NCBI GenBank assembly: GCA_009919265.1 | Contig: RGCF01000003.1 | Location: 21,081 to 85,080 of the forward strand | Origin: Bacteroidota bacterium | Lineage (GTDB): Bacteria; Bacteroidota; Ignavibacteria; Kapaibacteriales; UBA961 | Length of the DNA stretch: 64,000 bases | Direction: 5' to 3' | In this document: positions 19,027 through 28,085 of the stretch, in pieces | Position numbering within the stretch: position 1 is the first letter of the stretch | Layout of the letters: each line of letters begins with the position of its first letter | Notes under the pieces: generated by a model | Seen by the model: the letters and a program-made list of their open reading frames with translations, nothing else | Told to the model about the DNA's origin: nothing | Databases searched by the model: none | Made by a program: the position numbers and the translations under genes

Positions 19027-19056
19027 AAGCCCCTCAGAGAAAACCTCTGAGGGGCT
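19027..19056 (-). terminator. intrinsic terminator for the giant surface protein gene
   Basis: AAGCCCCTCAGAG-AAAA-CCTCTGAGGGGCTT; T-run on the minus strand. Confidence 0.85.
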
Positions 19057-19077
19057 TATGTCATCTATTGTTGATGA

Positions 19078-22000
19078 TTACTTCACAACTTGCAATGAGC
19101 GAGTTGCTACATTTTCACCGGATTTGATAACGATTTGATACATACCGGCTGCGAGACCTTCTGCAGATACTTCAAGACCATGGGTACCAGCTGATACACT
19201 GCCTTCGAAGATCGTAGAAACTACGCGACCAATCATGTCTGTGAGTTCAACACGAATAACACCTGAAGTATTGATTGTGTATTCGAAGTTTGCAACACCA
19301 GATACTGGATTTGGTCTTGCATCACTAATTGAAACTGCATTATTTGAGTTATCACCGATAACAACAGCAACTTCATCACTATAATCAAATGTTCCATCGC
19401 GATCGACCATGCGAAGACGATAAACATATGTCACACCAGTGCGAACATTGTTATCAACTGCATTGTATTCACGGCGTGAAGTTGTATTACCTGCTGCTGG
19501 AATTGTCTCGATTCTTTCGAATACAAGTTCATTTCCATTATTGATAGCTCTTTCAACTTCATACCAGCCACTGTTTTGTTCTGATGCTGTTGCCCAATCA
19601 AGAGTAACTGCTGAACCTGTGCGGCGTGCATCGAATGTAACCAATTCAACTGGAGTCACACGACCACCATTGAATTGTACATGGTCGAATGAAGCACGAA
19701 GGACTCTTTCAAGACCTGTACGTGGACCATTCTTTGCGAAGTGTCTCCAATCAGCGCCATAGAAAATAACGTTAGAAGTAGGTCCAGTTGTAGTAATACC
19801 CATGGTACTATCTTTAACAGTAACTGCTGCTTCAATATTTCTATATCTGAATGCTTGACGAGCATATCCTTTAGAGCTAGCATCTGTGTAGATCTTCATC
19901 ATTGATGGGTTTGGTACAGGATCAGTAAATGTACCATTTACAAAGCCTGTTGTTTTGATAAGCTCTGAAATTCCGCGCTCAACAAATACACCATCGATGA
20001 ATGATGCACCACCAGTAACAACTGCTGGTGTATAACCTGAAGCAAATGGTGTTGATTGTACTGCACCTGCACCTGTTCTAGAAACTTCAGTACGAAGTTG
20101 TTCACGAACAAAGTATTGATCATTTGTCGCATTCAATCCGATATGATTACCAACGATTGATTGTGATGCCATAATCAAGTTTTTCTTTGTTGCTTGAGTA
20201 CCAGATGCCAAATATCTACGGATTTGATCACGCTCTGTTCTAAGAAGACCAGCATTATCTTGTGACCAAACAACCATCTTATATGGTGTGTAATCAAATG
20301 TCTTTGCTTCCCATCCTGTTCTGTCAAAAATGTCATAACGGAATGGTCTGTTATTTGGATTATTCAATGGATCACTGAAGAATCCAAGAGTATCAAGTGC
20401 TAATCTCAAACTATCTGTATTCAAACGACCGATAGCTGCTTGAGCATAACCTGCTGTACCTGCTGGTGTAGTAATATGAGGATAACCTGTGAACTTACCA
20501 GACAAGAGGAATCTACTTGTGCTAGCTTGACGAATATAGAATCTTGATTCAGCTTGTGTTGTATCATTGAATCTATTTTCATCGCTATTAAATGTAGCAA
20601 CAAATGATCTGATCAAATAACGTGGAGTAACATTTGGACGCATTGTTGCATCAACCGCTTGGCTCATCCAAGATGGTGATGTATAACCAGCACCAAGTTG
20701 ACGCAATGTTTGAAGGTTAACACGACCGAGCATTACATCACGTGTTTCACCACCAGAAATGGTTACTGAAACTGTATTGATTGTTGTTGGTACGCCATAT
20801 GTTGGAACTGCATTACCACTATTGGCTGCATCTTCCATTGCAATTGAACCTGTCAAATTGATTGTTTGGCTCAATGTACTGTTATTGCGAACTCTTACCA
20901 TAACTGGAACTGAGTTTGTGTCAGCTGTGATGTATTCTACATCTGAGAAAATTCCGCCTGGATAAGAACATGCACCACTTCTGTAAGCTCTAGGAGATAC
21001 GATAGCCATTACCTCAACATCATTGAGATATGGTACAGCATCATATTCATCAGCTCCAATATCATAAGGATTACCTGCTGAACCTCTTATGTCACCATCG
21101 ATATCATTTGGTATTTCAGTAAGCTTTGTACCTTGATTATTGAGTAATGATCCAATTCTGGAAGCTTGACGCAAACTTACTACTGGTTCACGGCCAATTC
21201 TCTGTAATTGATCTGTTGTAGAACTGAAGAAGTTTCCAACAAAGGATTTGTCGTCTTGACCTGTCCAATTATACCATTGATCTCTTGTTTGATATTCATT
21301 CTGGCAGCTTGATAGAAGGATCTGGCTCAAAGTATCGACTTCAACAAATCTCATGAATGATCCTTGCTGTGCCCACACATTTGGAGCTGTTGAAGCAGCA
21401 GGCCAAACAGCATTATAATTTGATCTCAAACCACCATTATAAGATGGCAATAAACCAATATGGAAGAATGCTGTATTTGGATAGCCGGCAGTAATAGACG
21501 CTGTATGCAATGGTGCTGTAACAGCAACTGCATTATTCATTAAGCGTGTATTAACTGCATTCATCACTGAAATACCAATTGCAGCACCACGAACAAATGA
21601 TGCAAGAACACTTAATGAGTCATCTTGAATCAAGACTGTATTATTTGCAATTAGATCTTCACGTGTGAAATATCTACGTGCATCTTTTGTAGAGTTGAAT
21701 GAAAAACGTGGACTCAATAATGAAGCCAAGTTTATTGCATCAGAAGTTGAACCCCAACCTGTATTTCTATCTGTTGTCAATAGAATACCTGTTCTGTGCA
21801 TTACAAGATTTCTTGCAAGTGCACCACCATAAGTAATGATACCTCTACGCAAGTCGAAAATAACATTACCAATAATCTTGGTACGTTCTGGCACATTAGG
21901 TTGTAAAACATTTTCGAGAATACCTGTCTGTGAGAAGTTATTCTGGCTTTGATTTACGAGAATACCTCTTGTGTGAGTATATCCACGAATATCATTGATT

Positions 22001-24879
22001 TCATTATAACTAATCTCTGTGTTGATATTATTATATCCCAACACTGATGATGTTGTATCAGTTGGTAAACCTGCTTCAATACCTGATGTTTCATCAAAGA
22101 AGAATGTGCTAGGTACTGTTGCTGTAGGGCTTGATAATGCAAAATATGAACCGGCAACATTATAAATCTTGTTGCGAGAAATCTTTGCACCATCTTCATA
22201 TCCAATAAACACCCCTGTACGTCCAACTTTGGAAATAATATTTCCAGAAATTTCAGTTCCTGAGTTATAGTAACGTACAAGCTTATTTCTTTCTTTCAAC
22301 ACACCAATACCTAGAGAAAGAACACCAATACCAAAACCTGTGATTTCATTGTTCTGGATTTTGTTTTCTTTATTTCCGCGATAAGTAATATTGTTTTCTA
22401 CCAATACTGTATCTAAACCTGAACGGTTTTGACCATACTGATCTGCAGGTGGAAGGTTTCTTTGAACAATACCTGCACTAAAGAATTGGGCTGGTATAAC
22501 ACTTGCATTTGAGTCAGGTGCAAACAATAAGTTTGATTGATCAATCGCAATTCTTGGAATAACAGACCAGAATTCTGTTTCTGGAGCTGAAGGATCCATT
22601 TCAATCAAGCAATTCTTGATTGTTGTATTGTATGTTCTACCACCCATGTATACAACTGCTTTTCTATTTGCAGGTGTTTTGAGTCTCAAACGAAGTGATT
22701 TTTGTGGACCACCATCGAATGTAATATAGCCTGGGTAATTAGCATTTGCTTTTGTTGGGAATTCACGATATACAGCATTTGTATTCCATGGGCTTGATGA
22801 ACGGCCGAATTGAATACCAACACCATTTGGACTGTTCAATTGAATTGTAACACCGGCACGAAGAAGACCAACAGATGTTGAATCTGGGGTAAAACGTACA
22901 GGTGCAGTTGGGCCAACACCAATCATGTTCGTTGTCAAATCAAGTGCAGGCTCCAATGGATCTGTACCTGAAACTGCATAGAATGCATCGGTGAACATAA
23001 ATGTTACAGGACCAGAAACGCCTCTTGCATACAATGCATCAACAGCCGCTTTGATCGTTGTAAAGTTTTGATAACCTTGCTTAGGTACTGTACCGATGGT
23101 ATATGTACCATTCAATCTTTCATTGATTGTAAATGTGTAGCAACTCTTATTGTTTGCTCCATATTGGTCACCGGAAGCGAGTGTTTCAATACAGATTTCC
23201 AATGTACCAGTAGTTGCTGGAATAAACTCTTCAAAGTATGCTGGGAAAATATTGTAAGAACCACTTGGTACTTCAACATTTGTTGTTGACTGAGCAATGA
23301 TATTGCCATTCAATTTCGCTGTCATTTGAACAGGAATTTCGTCAACATTCAAACCATTGTTTGCAATAACTGCAACTGGTCTGATTGGACGACCTGTATA
23401 ATAGACATTTGACTGAGAAGGACTGATAAGCGAACGAGCTTCAAAGTCATTCAAGTACCACATACGGAACTTGTAACCACAATCTGTCGCTGGAATTCTG
23501 TCATTGCCTGGTTGCTGATCAATTGCAAATTGAGAATCTTCTGTTTCAAGCAGTTTTGCTTTAACAACGATACAGAATGAGTCTGGTGCCGGTGGTGTAA
23601 ATTGTGTTGGGAACAACACTTCATCAACAGCTGATGTCAAAATACCACCAACTGGCAATCCACCACCTTGATCTGTACTACGCTCAACACTATCTGTTTT
23701 AACAATCGCCTGAGTCATAGCATTGCGAATTTCATAGAATGCTCTATAACGAGTTATCGCTTTCAAACCCACATTCATGAATCGTGCACGAATTGGTGCC
23801 GAACCTAAATATGCTTGTCTTCTTGCTGGAAGCGGAGATTCTATGCTCGATACAGTAATATCTCGATTTACCGCAATGTTAAACGGATATTCAAGATTCT
23901 GAGTTGAGATAACATTGGTACCATTCAATAATTCATGAATGATAACCACCTTATAAGTTCCTCCAATTGCACCAACAGTTGTGAATGTACCTGTTGAACC
24001 CGAAGCCATAAGACCTGATGCAGATTGCGCAGGATATGTGATACTACCTGCACCTGCAGTTACTGGAATAACTTTTGATGCTGGATTTGCAGGATCACGC
24101 ATTTCATACATCACAGTACCGGCATTATAACCAGCAACATTGACTGCCTGAATTGCATATGAAAAACGCTGTGAAAATCCTGAACCACTTACTCTATCAA
24201 TAAGAACAGATGGTTTTGGGAATGCTGCACTTGAACCGTCAAAAGTCTGACCTACTTCAAGAACCACAGGATTTGCTGTGATGCCTGGGAAGTTTGATCC
24301 ACCTGGCCATGCATTTGTGATACTACCACTGATGATCTGAATATTATAATCCTCGGATTCACCTTCATTGGTAACCGTAGGAGTACATGGATCAATGTTA
24401 ACACCAGCTGTTGCATAACCAACGCGAACACGAATTCTCCATGTACCGGCAACCGCATTACCTGGAATTGTAACAGTTCCTGAAACAGTTGTCCCAGCTG
24501 CCAATGTACCAGTTGATGCATAGAATCGCTCTGTTGTTTCGAATACACCATTACCGTTAAAGTCAGCCCAAGCTGCTAAACCTTCTGGATATGAAGGAGT
24601 AATGGTAATTGAATAGTTGTAAGTCTGGCCCGCAATAGTAGATGCAGTAAGAGTATTAAAATATGAATACCCTTGGCCATTCAAGTTGTTACAACCACTG
24701 TTATTGTTAGCAATGTTTGCAAAAGAAAAGCTCTGAACATAGTCAGCATAAATACAACCTGATGCATTCTGTGGAATACAATAGGATTGTGCTTTCAATT
24801 CTGATGCACCGCTAAATACCGAGAGCAAGCTTACTACTGCAAGCCCCAGCGGCAAAAACAATCGTTTCATTCGGTTCAT
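19078..24879 (-). CDS. giant (1933 aa) secreted protein: GEVED-type N-terminal domain, right-handed beta-helix region, T9SS C-terminal domain
   Basis: Signal peptide; AAWADFNGNGVFETTERFYA...NEGESEDYNIQI (GEVED); beta-helix-like NIISKVGRTGVFIGYEDGAKISRNKIYNV; C-terminus ISDARPNPVSGVANFEYTI...GMYQIVIKSGENVATRSLQVVK. Confidence 0.85.
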   Translation of the reverse strand: MNRMKRLFLPLGLAVVSLLSVFSGASELKAQSYCIPQNASGCIYADYVQSFSFANIANNNSGCNNLNGQGYSYFNTLTASTIAGQTYNYSITITPSYPEGLAAWADFNGNGVFETTERFYASTGTLAAGTTVSGTVTIPGNAVAGTWRIRVRVGYATAGVNIDPCTPTVTNEGESEDYNIQIISGSITNAWPGGSNFPGITANPVVLEVGQTFDGSSAAFPKPSVLIDRVSGSGFSQRFSYAIQAVNVAGYNAGTVMYEMRDPANPASKVIPVTAGAGSITYPAQSASGLMASGSTGTFTTVGAIGGTYKVVIIHELLNGTNVISTQNLEYPFNIAVNRDITVSSIESPLPARRQAYLGSAPIRARFMNVGLKAITRYRAFYEIRNAMTQAIVKTDSVERSTDQGGGLPVGGILTSAVDEVLFPTQFTPPAPDSFCIVVKAKLLETEDSQFAIDQQPGNDRIPATDCGYKFRMWYLNDFEARSLISPSQSNVYYTGRPIRPVAVIANNGLNVDEIPVQMTAKLNGNIIAQSTTNVEVPSGSYNIFPAYFEEFIPATTGTLEICIETLASGDQYGANNKSCYTFTINERLNGTYTIGTVPKQGYQNFTTIKAAVDALYARGVSGPVTFMFTDAFYAVSGTDPLEPALDLTTNMIGVGPTAPVRFTPDSTSVGLLRAGVTIQLNSPNGVGIQFGRSSSPWNTNAVYREFPTKANANYPGYITFDGGPQKSLRLRLKTPANRKAVVYMGGRTYNTTIKNCLIEMDPSAPETEFWSVIPRIAIDQSNLLFAPDSNASVIPAQFFSAGIVQRNLPPADQYGQNRSGLDTVLVENNITYRGNKENKIQNNEITGFGIGVLSLGIGVLKERNKLVRYYNSGTEISGNIISKVGRTGVFIGYEDGAKISRNKIYNVAGSYFALSSPTATVPSTFFFDETSGIEAGLPTDTTSSVLGYNNINTEISYNEINDIRGYTHTRGILVNQSQNNFSQTGILENVLQPNVPERTKIIGNVIFDLRRGIITYGGALARNLVMHRTGILLTTDRNTGWGSTSDAINLASLLSPRFSFNSTKDARRYFTREDLIANNTVLIQDDSLSVLASFVRGAAIGISVMNAVNTRLMNNAVAVTAPLHTASITAGYPNTAFFHIGLLPSYNGGLRSNYNAVWPAASTAPNVWAQQGSFMRFVEVDTLSQILLSSCQNEYQTRDQWYNWTGQDDKSFVGNFFSSTTDQLQRIGREPVVSLRQASRIGSLLNNQGTKLTEIPNDIDGDIRGSAGNPYDIGADEYDAVPYLNDVEVMAIVSPRAYRSGACSYPGGIFSDVEYITADTNSVPVMVRVRNNSTLSQTINLTGSIAMEDAANSGNAVPTYGVPTTINTVSVTISGGETRDVMLGRVNLQTLRQLGAGYTSPSWMSQAVDATMRPNVTPRYLIRSFVATFNSDENRFNDTTQAESRFYIRQASTSRFLLSGKFTGYPHITTPAGTAGYAQAAIGRLNTDSLRLALDTLGFFSDPLNNPNNRPFRYDIFDRTGWEAKTFDYTPYKMVVWSQDNAGLLRTERDQIRRYLASGTQATKKNLIMASQSIVGNHIGLNATNDQYFVREQLRTEVSRTGAGAVQSTPFASGYTPAVVTGGASFIDGVFVERGISELIKTTGFVNGTFTDPVPNPSMMKIYTDASSKGYARQAFRYRNIEAAVTVKDSTMGITTTGPTSNVIFYGADWRHFAKNGPRTGLERVLRASFDHVQFNGGRVTPVELVTFDARRTGSAVTLDWATASEQNSGWYEVERAINNGNELVFERIETIPAAGNTTSRREYNAVDNNVRTGVTYVYRLRMVDRDGTFDYSDEVAVVIGDNSNNAVSISDARPNPVSGVANFEYTINTSGVIRVELTDMIGRVVSTIFEGSVSAGTHGLEVSAEGLAAGMYQIVIKSGENVATRSLQVVK

Positions 24880-25206
24880 ATGAACACCCGATGAATTGTG
24901 TAATAAATAGTAAATATTGAAAATAAGTTTTCAGTTTTCAAGCATCATTGAGTCAGAAATCCTAATAATTCAGGATTTTTTCCTCAATGATAGTTCTGAC
25001 AAATCTAGCCAAGTCCTTAAATTTCATAGAATTAAGTGCTTGACTGTAGAATAGCCAGCAAAAAATGCATAGAGTGGTAACACTCCAATAAACTAAAATA
25101 GGTAAAACAGTATATTCTGACAAGAAAAAAATTATCAACATTGAATCAAATCAATGATTGAATACCAAGTGCCATTTCTTGTAATGATTACCTAGAATGT
25201 AGGTTG

Positions 25207-26100
25207 TCACATACCCAATTCAACCAACAAGCGCCATGCCAAATCCGTGTGATTGGCTTTCAATAATTGTGCAATAATCTCCACCAACTGATCATTATTG
25301 GGGTTTTTTTGAAAAATCCCCATTTTAGTACATTCATCGAATGCCTCTAGTTTAAGCGCTTCATTTTTTTGGGGGATTTCTTTCACTCCCGCCAATGTAG
25401 CCAAATCTGCCCCTGTTAATACTGGACTTTCCTTGATGAAGGTAGGAAGTGCATCAATACCTATTCCATTCCATTTTGGCTTATATACTTCAAAAATGGC
25501 ATCTCCAAATGCTCGACAATAATAATCATACCCCATTCTTGCCACCAAATCCAACCGTTGTGGATCCATGCGTTCATCTTTGAACATGCCTTCTTTGATA
25601 TGCATTTTTACCACTTCCAATAGCATGATATTTCCATTTCCACCTCGATCACGCATAAGTGCAATGGATTCAACAAGCTTACATTCCAGTTGAAATGGTG
25701 ATTCTTTGACCCTATATGGCTTTACGATAACAGATTCTAATGTATGAAGCCCAGACTTGACAAATTCATCTATGTCCGGTGCAAATTCACATGAAGCCAA
25801 ACTTATTTGCTCTGTCATGGCATAGGTTACCGCATTAATGGTGCATTCACCAGTTTCGATGATATTGGTATATGTATCTTTGATTTTACCTGTTGCCGCT
25901 GATATTGCAGGGCCTATGGCCACTATCGGAGGATTTGAGGCATAGGCATTGAAAAAACTATATGGAGAAAGATTAGGAATGCCTTCTTTTGAAATGGTGC
26001 TTACAAGTGCTATTGGCCTCGGCGCCACTCCACTCAGCAACAATTGATGCATATCTCTATTGGGAATTTGTCCCGGAGTTATTTCTCTGTAATCACTCAT
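25207..26100 (-). CDS. flavin reductase family / FMN-binding split-barrel protein
   Basis: GVAPRPIALVSTISKEGIPNLSPYSFFNAYASNPPIVAIGP; TGECTINAV. Confidence 0.85.
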   Translation of the reverse strand: MSDYREITPGQIPNRDMHQLLLSGVAPRPIALVSTISKEGIPNLSPYSFFNAYASNPPIVAIGPAISAATGKIKDTYTNIIETGECTINAVTYAMTEQISLASCEFAPDIDEFVKSGLHTLESVIVKPYRVKESPFQLECKLVESIALMRDRGGNGNIMLLEVVKMHIKEGMFKDERMDPQRLDLVARMGYDYYCRAFGDAIFEVYKPKWNGIGIDALPTFIKESPVLTGADLATLAGVKEIPQKNEALKLEAFDECTKMGIFQKNPNNDQLVEIIAQLLKANHTDLAWRLLVELGM

Positions 26101-26905
26101 GAATGGTGCGTCTCATTTGAGGATACATAAACGGTTCAACACTTTCTGATTTACCAGTAGTCTTATCTACTTTAACCACGATGCCACATATTTTGGCATC
26201 ATGTTCTGCCATTTCGTATTTGTGCGCTGTTTGAAGCAAGAGTCGTTTTAATGCAATCTCTTTGCTCATGCCCAATACAGAATCATAAGGACCAGTCATT
26301 CCCACATCGGAGATATATGCTGTGCCTTTAGGCAATATGGTTGCATCCGCAGTTTGTATATGTGTATGCGTACCCAATACTGCACTTACCCGTCCATCAA
26401 CATGCCATCCCATAGAAATCTTTTCAGCCGTTGCATCTGCATGAAAATCCATGATGATGATAGGAGTACGCTCACTCAGTTTTGCAATTGCATGGTCTGC
26501 TCCACGAAATGGACAATCAATGCTTTGCATATATGTACGGCCTTGCAATTGCAGAACACCTACCGGAGGTAGATGAGGTAATTCAATGATTGTCATTCCT
26601 TTTCCTGCATTACCAGGAGGATAATTATAGGGTCTCAGAACCATCGGATTGGAAGCTAGTAATGGACGAGACTGCCAATTCTCCCAAATATGATTGCCGG
26701 TCGTGATTACATGCGCACCTAGTTCAAACAATTCAGTGGTTTCCTTTTCAGTAACGCCTTTTCCATTGCAAATATTCTCGCCATTGAGAATGACGATGTC
26801 TGCCTGATATTTGTCAATGAAACTTTTGAGAAACATGCGAACAGCATTCATGCCGGGATTACCGACGATGTCGCCAATGAACAGAACTGTAAGTGTTTGT
26901 GACAT
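26093..26905 (-). CDS. ymdB: TIGR00282-family metallophosphoesterase (YmdB-like)
   Basis: LTVLFIGDIVGNPGMNAVRMFL...ILNGENICNGKGVTEKE...TTGNHIWE...IIMDFHADATAEK...GTHTHIQTADA. Confidence 0.93.
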   Translation of the reverse strand: MSQTLTVLFIGDIVGNPGMNAVRMFLKSFIDKYQADIVILNGENICNGKGVTEKETTELFELGAHVITTGNHIWENWQSRPLLASNPMVLRPYNYPPGNAGKGMTIIELPHLPPVGVLQLQGRTYMQSIDCPFRGADHAIAKLSERTPIIIMDFHADATAEKISMGWHVDGRVSAVLGTHTHIQTADATILPKGTAYISDVGMTGPYDSVLGMSKEIALKRLLLQTAHKYEMAEHDAKICGIVVKVDKTTGKSESVEPFMYPQMRRTIHE

Positions 26906-27017
26906 GAGTAAACAATAACATAGATGGGTAGATGATTGCAAATTACGGAAATCAATCTCATATCCCGTCTAAATTCAGGCTAGAGTCAATATCTTTGTTG
27001 AAAAAAAATAATCATAT

Positions 27018-27845
27018 ATGACGCATAGACAATCGATACTCTACCTCTTGATTACTGCTTTGCTTTGGAGCATGGGTGGACTGCTCATCAAATCAATTGA
27101 TGCACATCCTTTTGCAATTGCAGGTGGGAGAAGCATTATTGCAGGATTCGTCTTGTGGATATACTTGAGAAAACCACGGATTACATGTTCACTGCCACAA
27201 GTAATGGGTGCATTCATGTATGCACTCACTGTGATATTGTTTGTTCTCGCTAATAAAATGACAAGCTCTGCCAATGCGATTTTACTTCAATATACAGGAC
27301 CGATTTGGGTTGCTCTTTTCTCAGGACTAATTCTGAAAGAGCGAGTAAAAACAATCGACTGGATTGCAATCTTTGCAGTTATCATTGGCATGAGTCTCTT
27401 CTTCATGGATGAGTTAACAATATCCGGAATGAATGGAAATATCATTGCTATTTGTTCTGGTTTTGCATTTGCTGGTTTGGCAATTACATTGCGCATGCAA
27501 AAAGATGATTCACCCTTTGAATCCATTTTACTCGGAAATATCCTTACAGGTGTATTTGGATCATATTGGATCATGGAGTCCATGCCATTAAGTAATGAAT
27601 CAATCATTGGTTTATTATTACTTGGAATCCTACAATTGGGCATCCCATATATTCTCTATGCCAAAGCCATACAATATGTCACTGCACTCGAGTCCATATT
27701 AATTCCTGTTCTCGAACCATTGATGAACCCACTATGGGTATTCTTGGTTGCAGGAGAAATTCCAGGTAATGGTGCATTCATCGGTGGAACAATCGTATTA
27801 CTTGCAATTGTGTTCAGAAGCATCATGAGCCAAAAAACATCATGA
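27018..27845 (+). CDS. EamA/DMT-family transporter
   Basis: 10-TM EamA repeat pattern (LYLLITALLWSMGGLLIK...; EPLMNPLWVFLVAGE). Confidence 0.88.
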   Translation: MTHRQSILYLLITALLWSMGGLLIKSIDAHPFAIAGGRSIIAGFVLWIYLRKPRITCSLPQVMGAFMYALTVILFVLANKMTSSANAILLQYTGPIWVALFSGLILKERVKTIDWIAIFAVIIGMSLFFMDELTISGMNGNIIAICSGFAFAGLAITLRMQKDDSPFESILLGNILTGVFGSYWIMESMPLSNESIIGLLLLGILQLGIPYILYAKAIQYVTALESILIPVLEPLMNPLWVFLVAGEIPGNGAFIGGTIVLLAIVFRSIMSQKTS

Positions 27846-28030
27846 ACAATCAAGAAAAATCAATAATCATTGAAGTTCATGAACGGACATGCCGTGAGGG
27901 AAAGGAATACTATAGAGATCCAATATCAGGAAATCTAGTATTCACCAAGACAAAGCATCTTCGGCGTGGCTATTGTTGCAAAAATCGCTGTAGACATTGC
28001 CCGTATGGATTTAATCCCGATGCTATTTGA
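27842..28030 (+). CDS. DUF5522-type small Cys-rich protein
   Basis: EVHERTCREGKEYYRDPISGNLVFTKTKHLRRGYCCKNRCRHCPYGF; ATGA overlap with the upstream gene. Confidence 0.8.
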   Translation: MNNQEKSIIIEVHERTCREGKEYYRDPISGNLVFTKTKHLRRGYCCKNRCRHCPYGFNPDAI

Positions 28031-28085
28031 ACAACACATCAATCGATATCGTACATTTGTGTACATCAACTATAACCCAATTCTC

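Noticed and set aside
19078-24879. Short ORFs in other frames within the giant surface protein gene
   Set aside because: All are antisense or out-of-frame products of its repetitive Q/V/L-rich codon content
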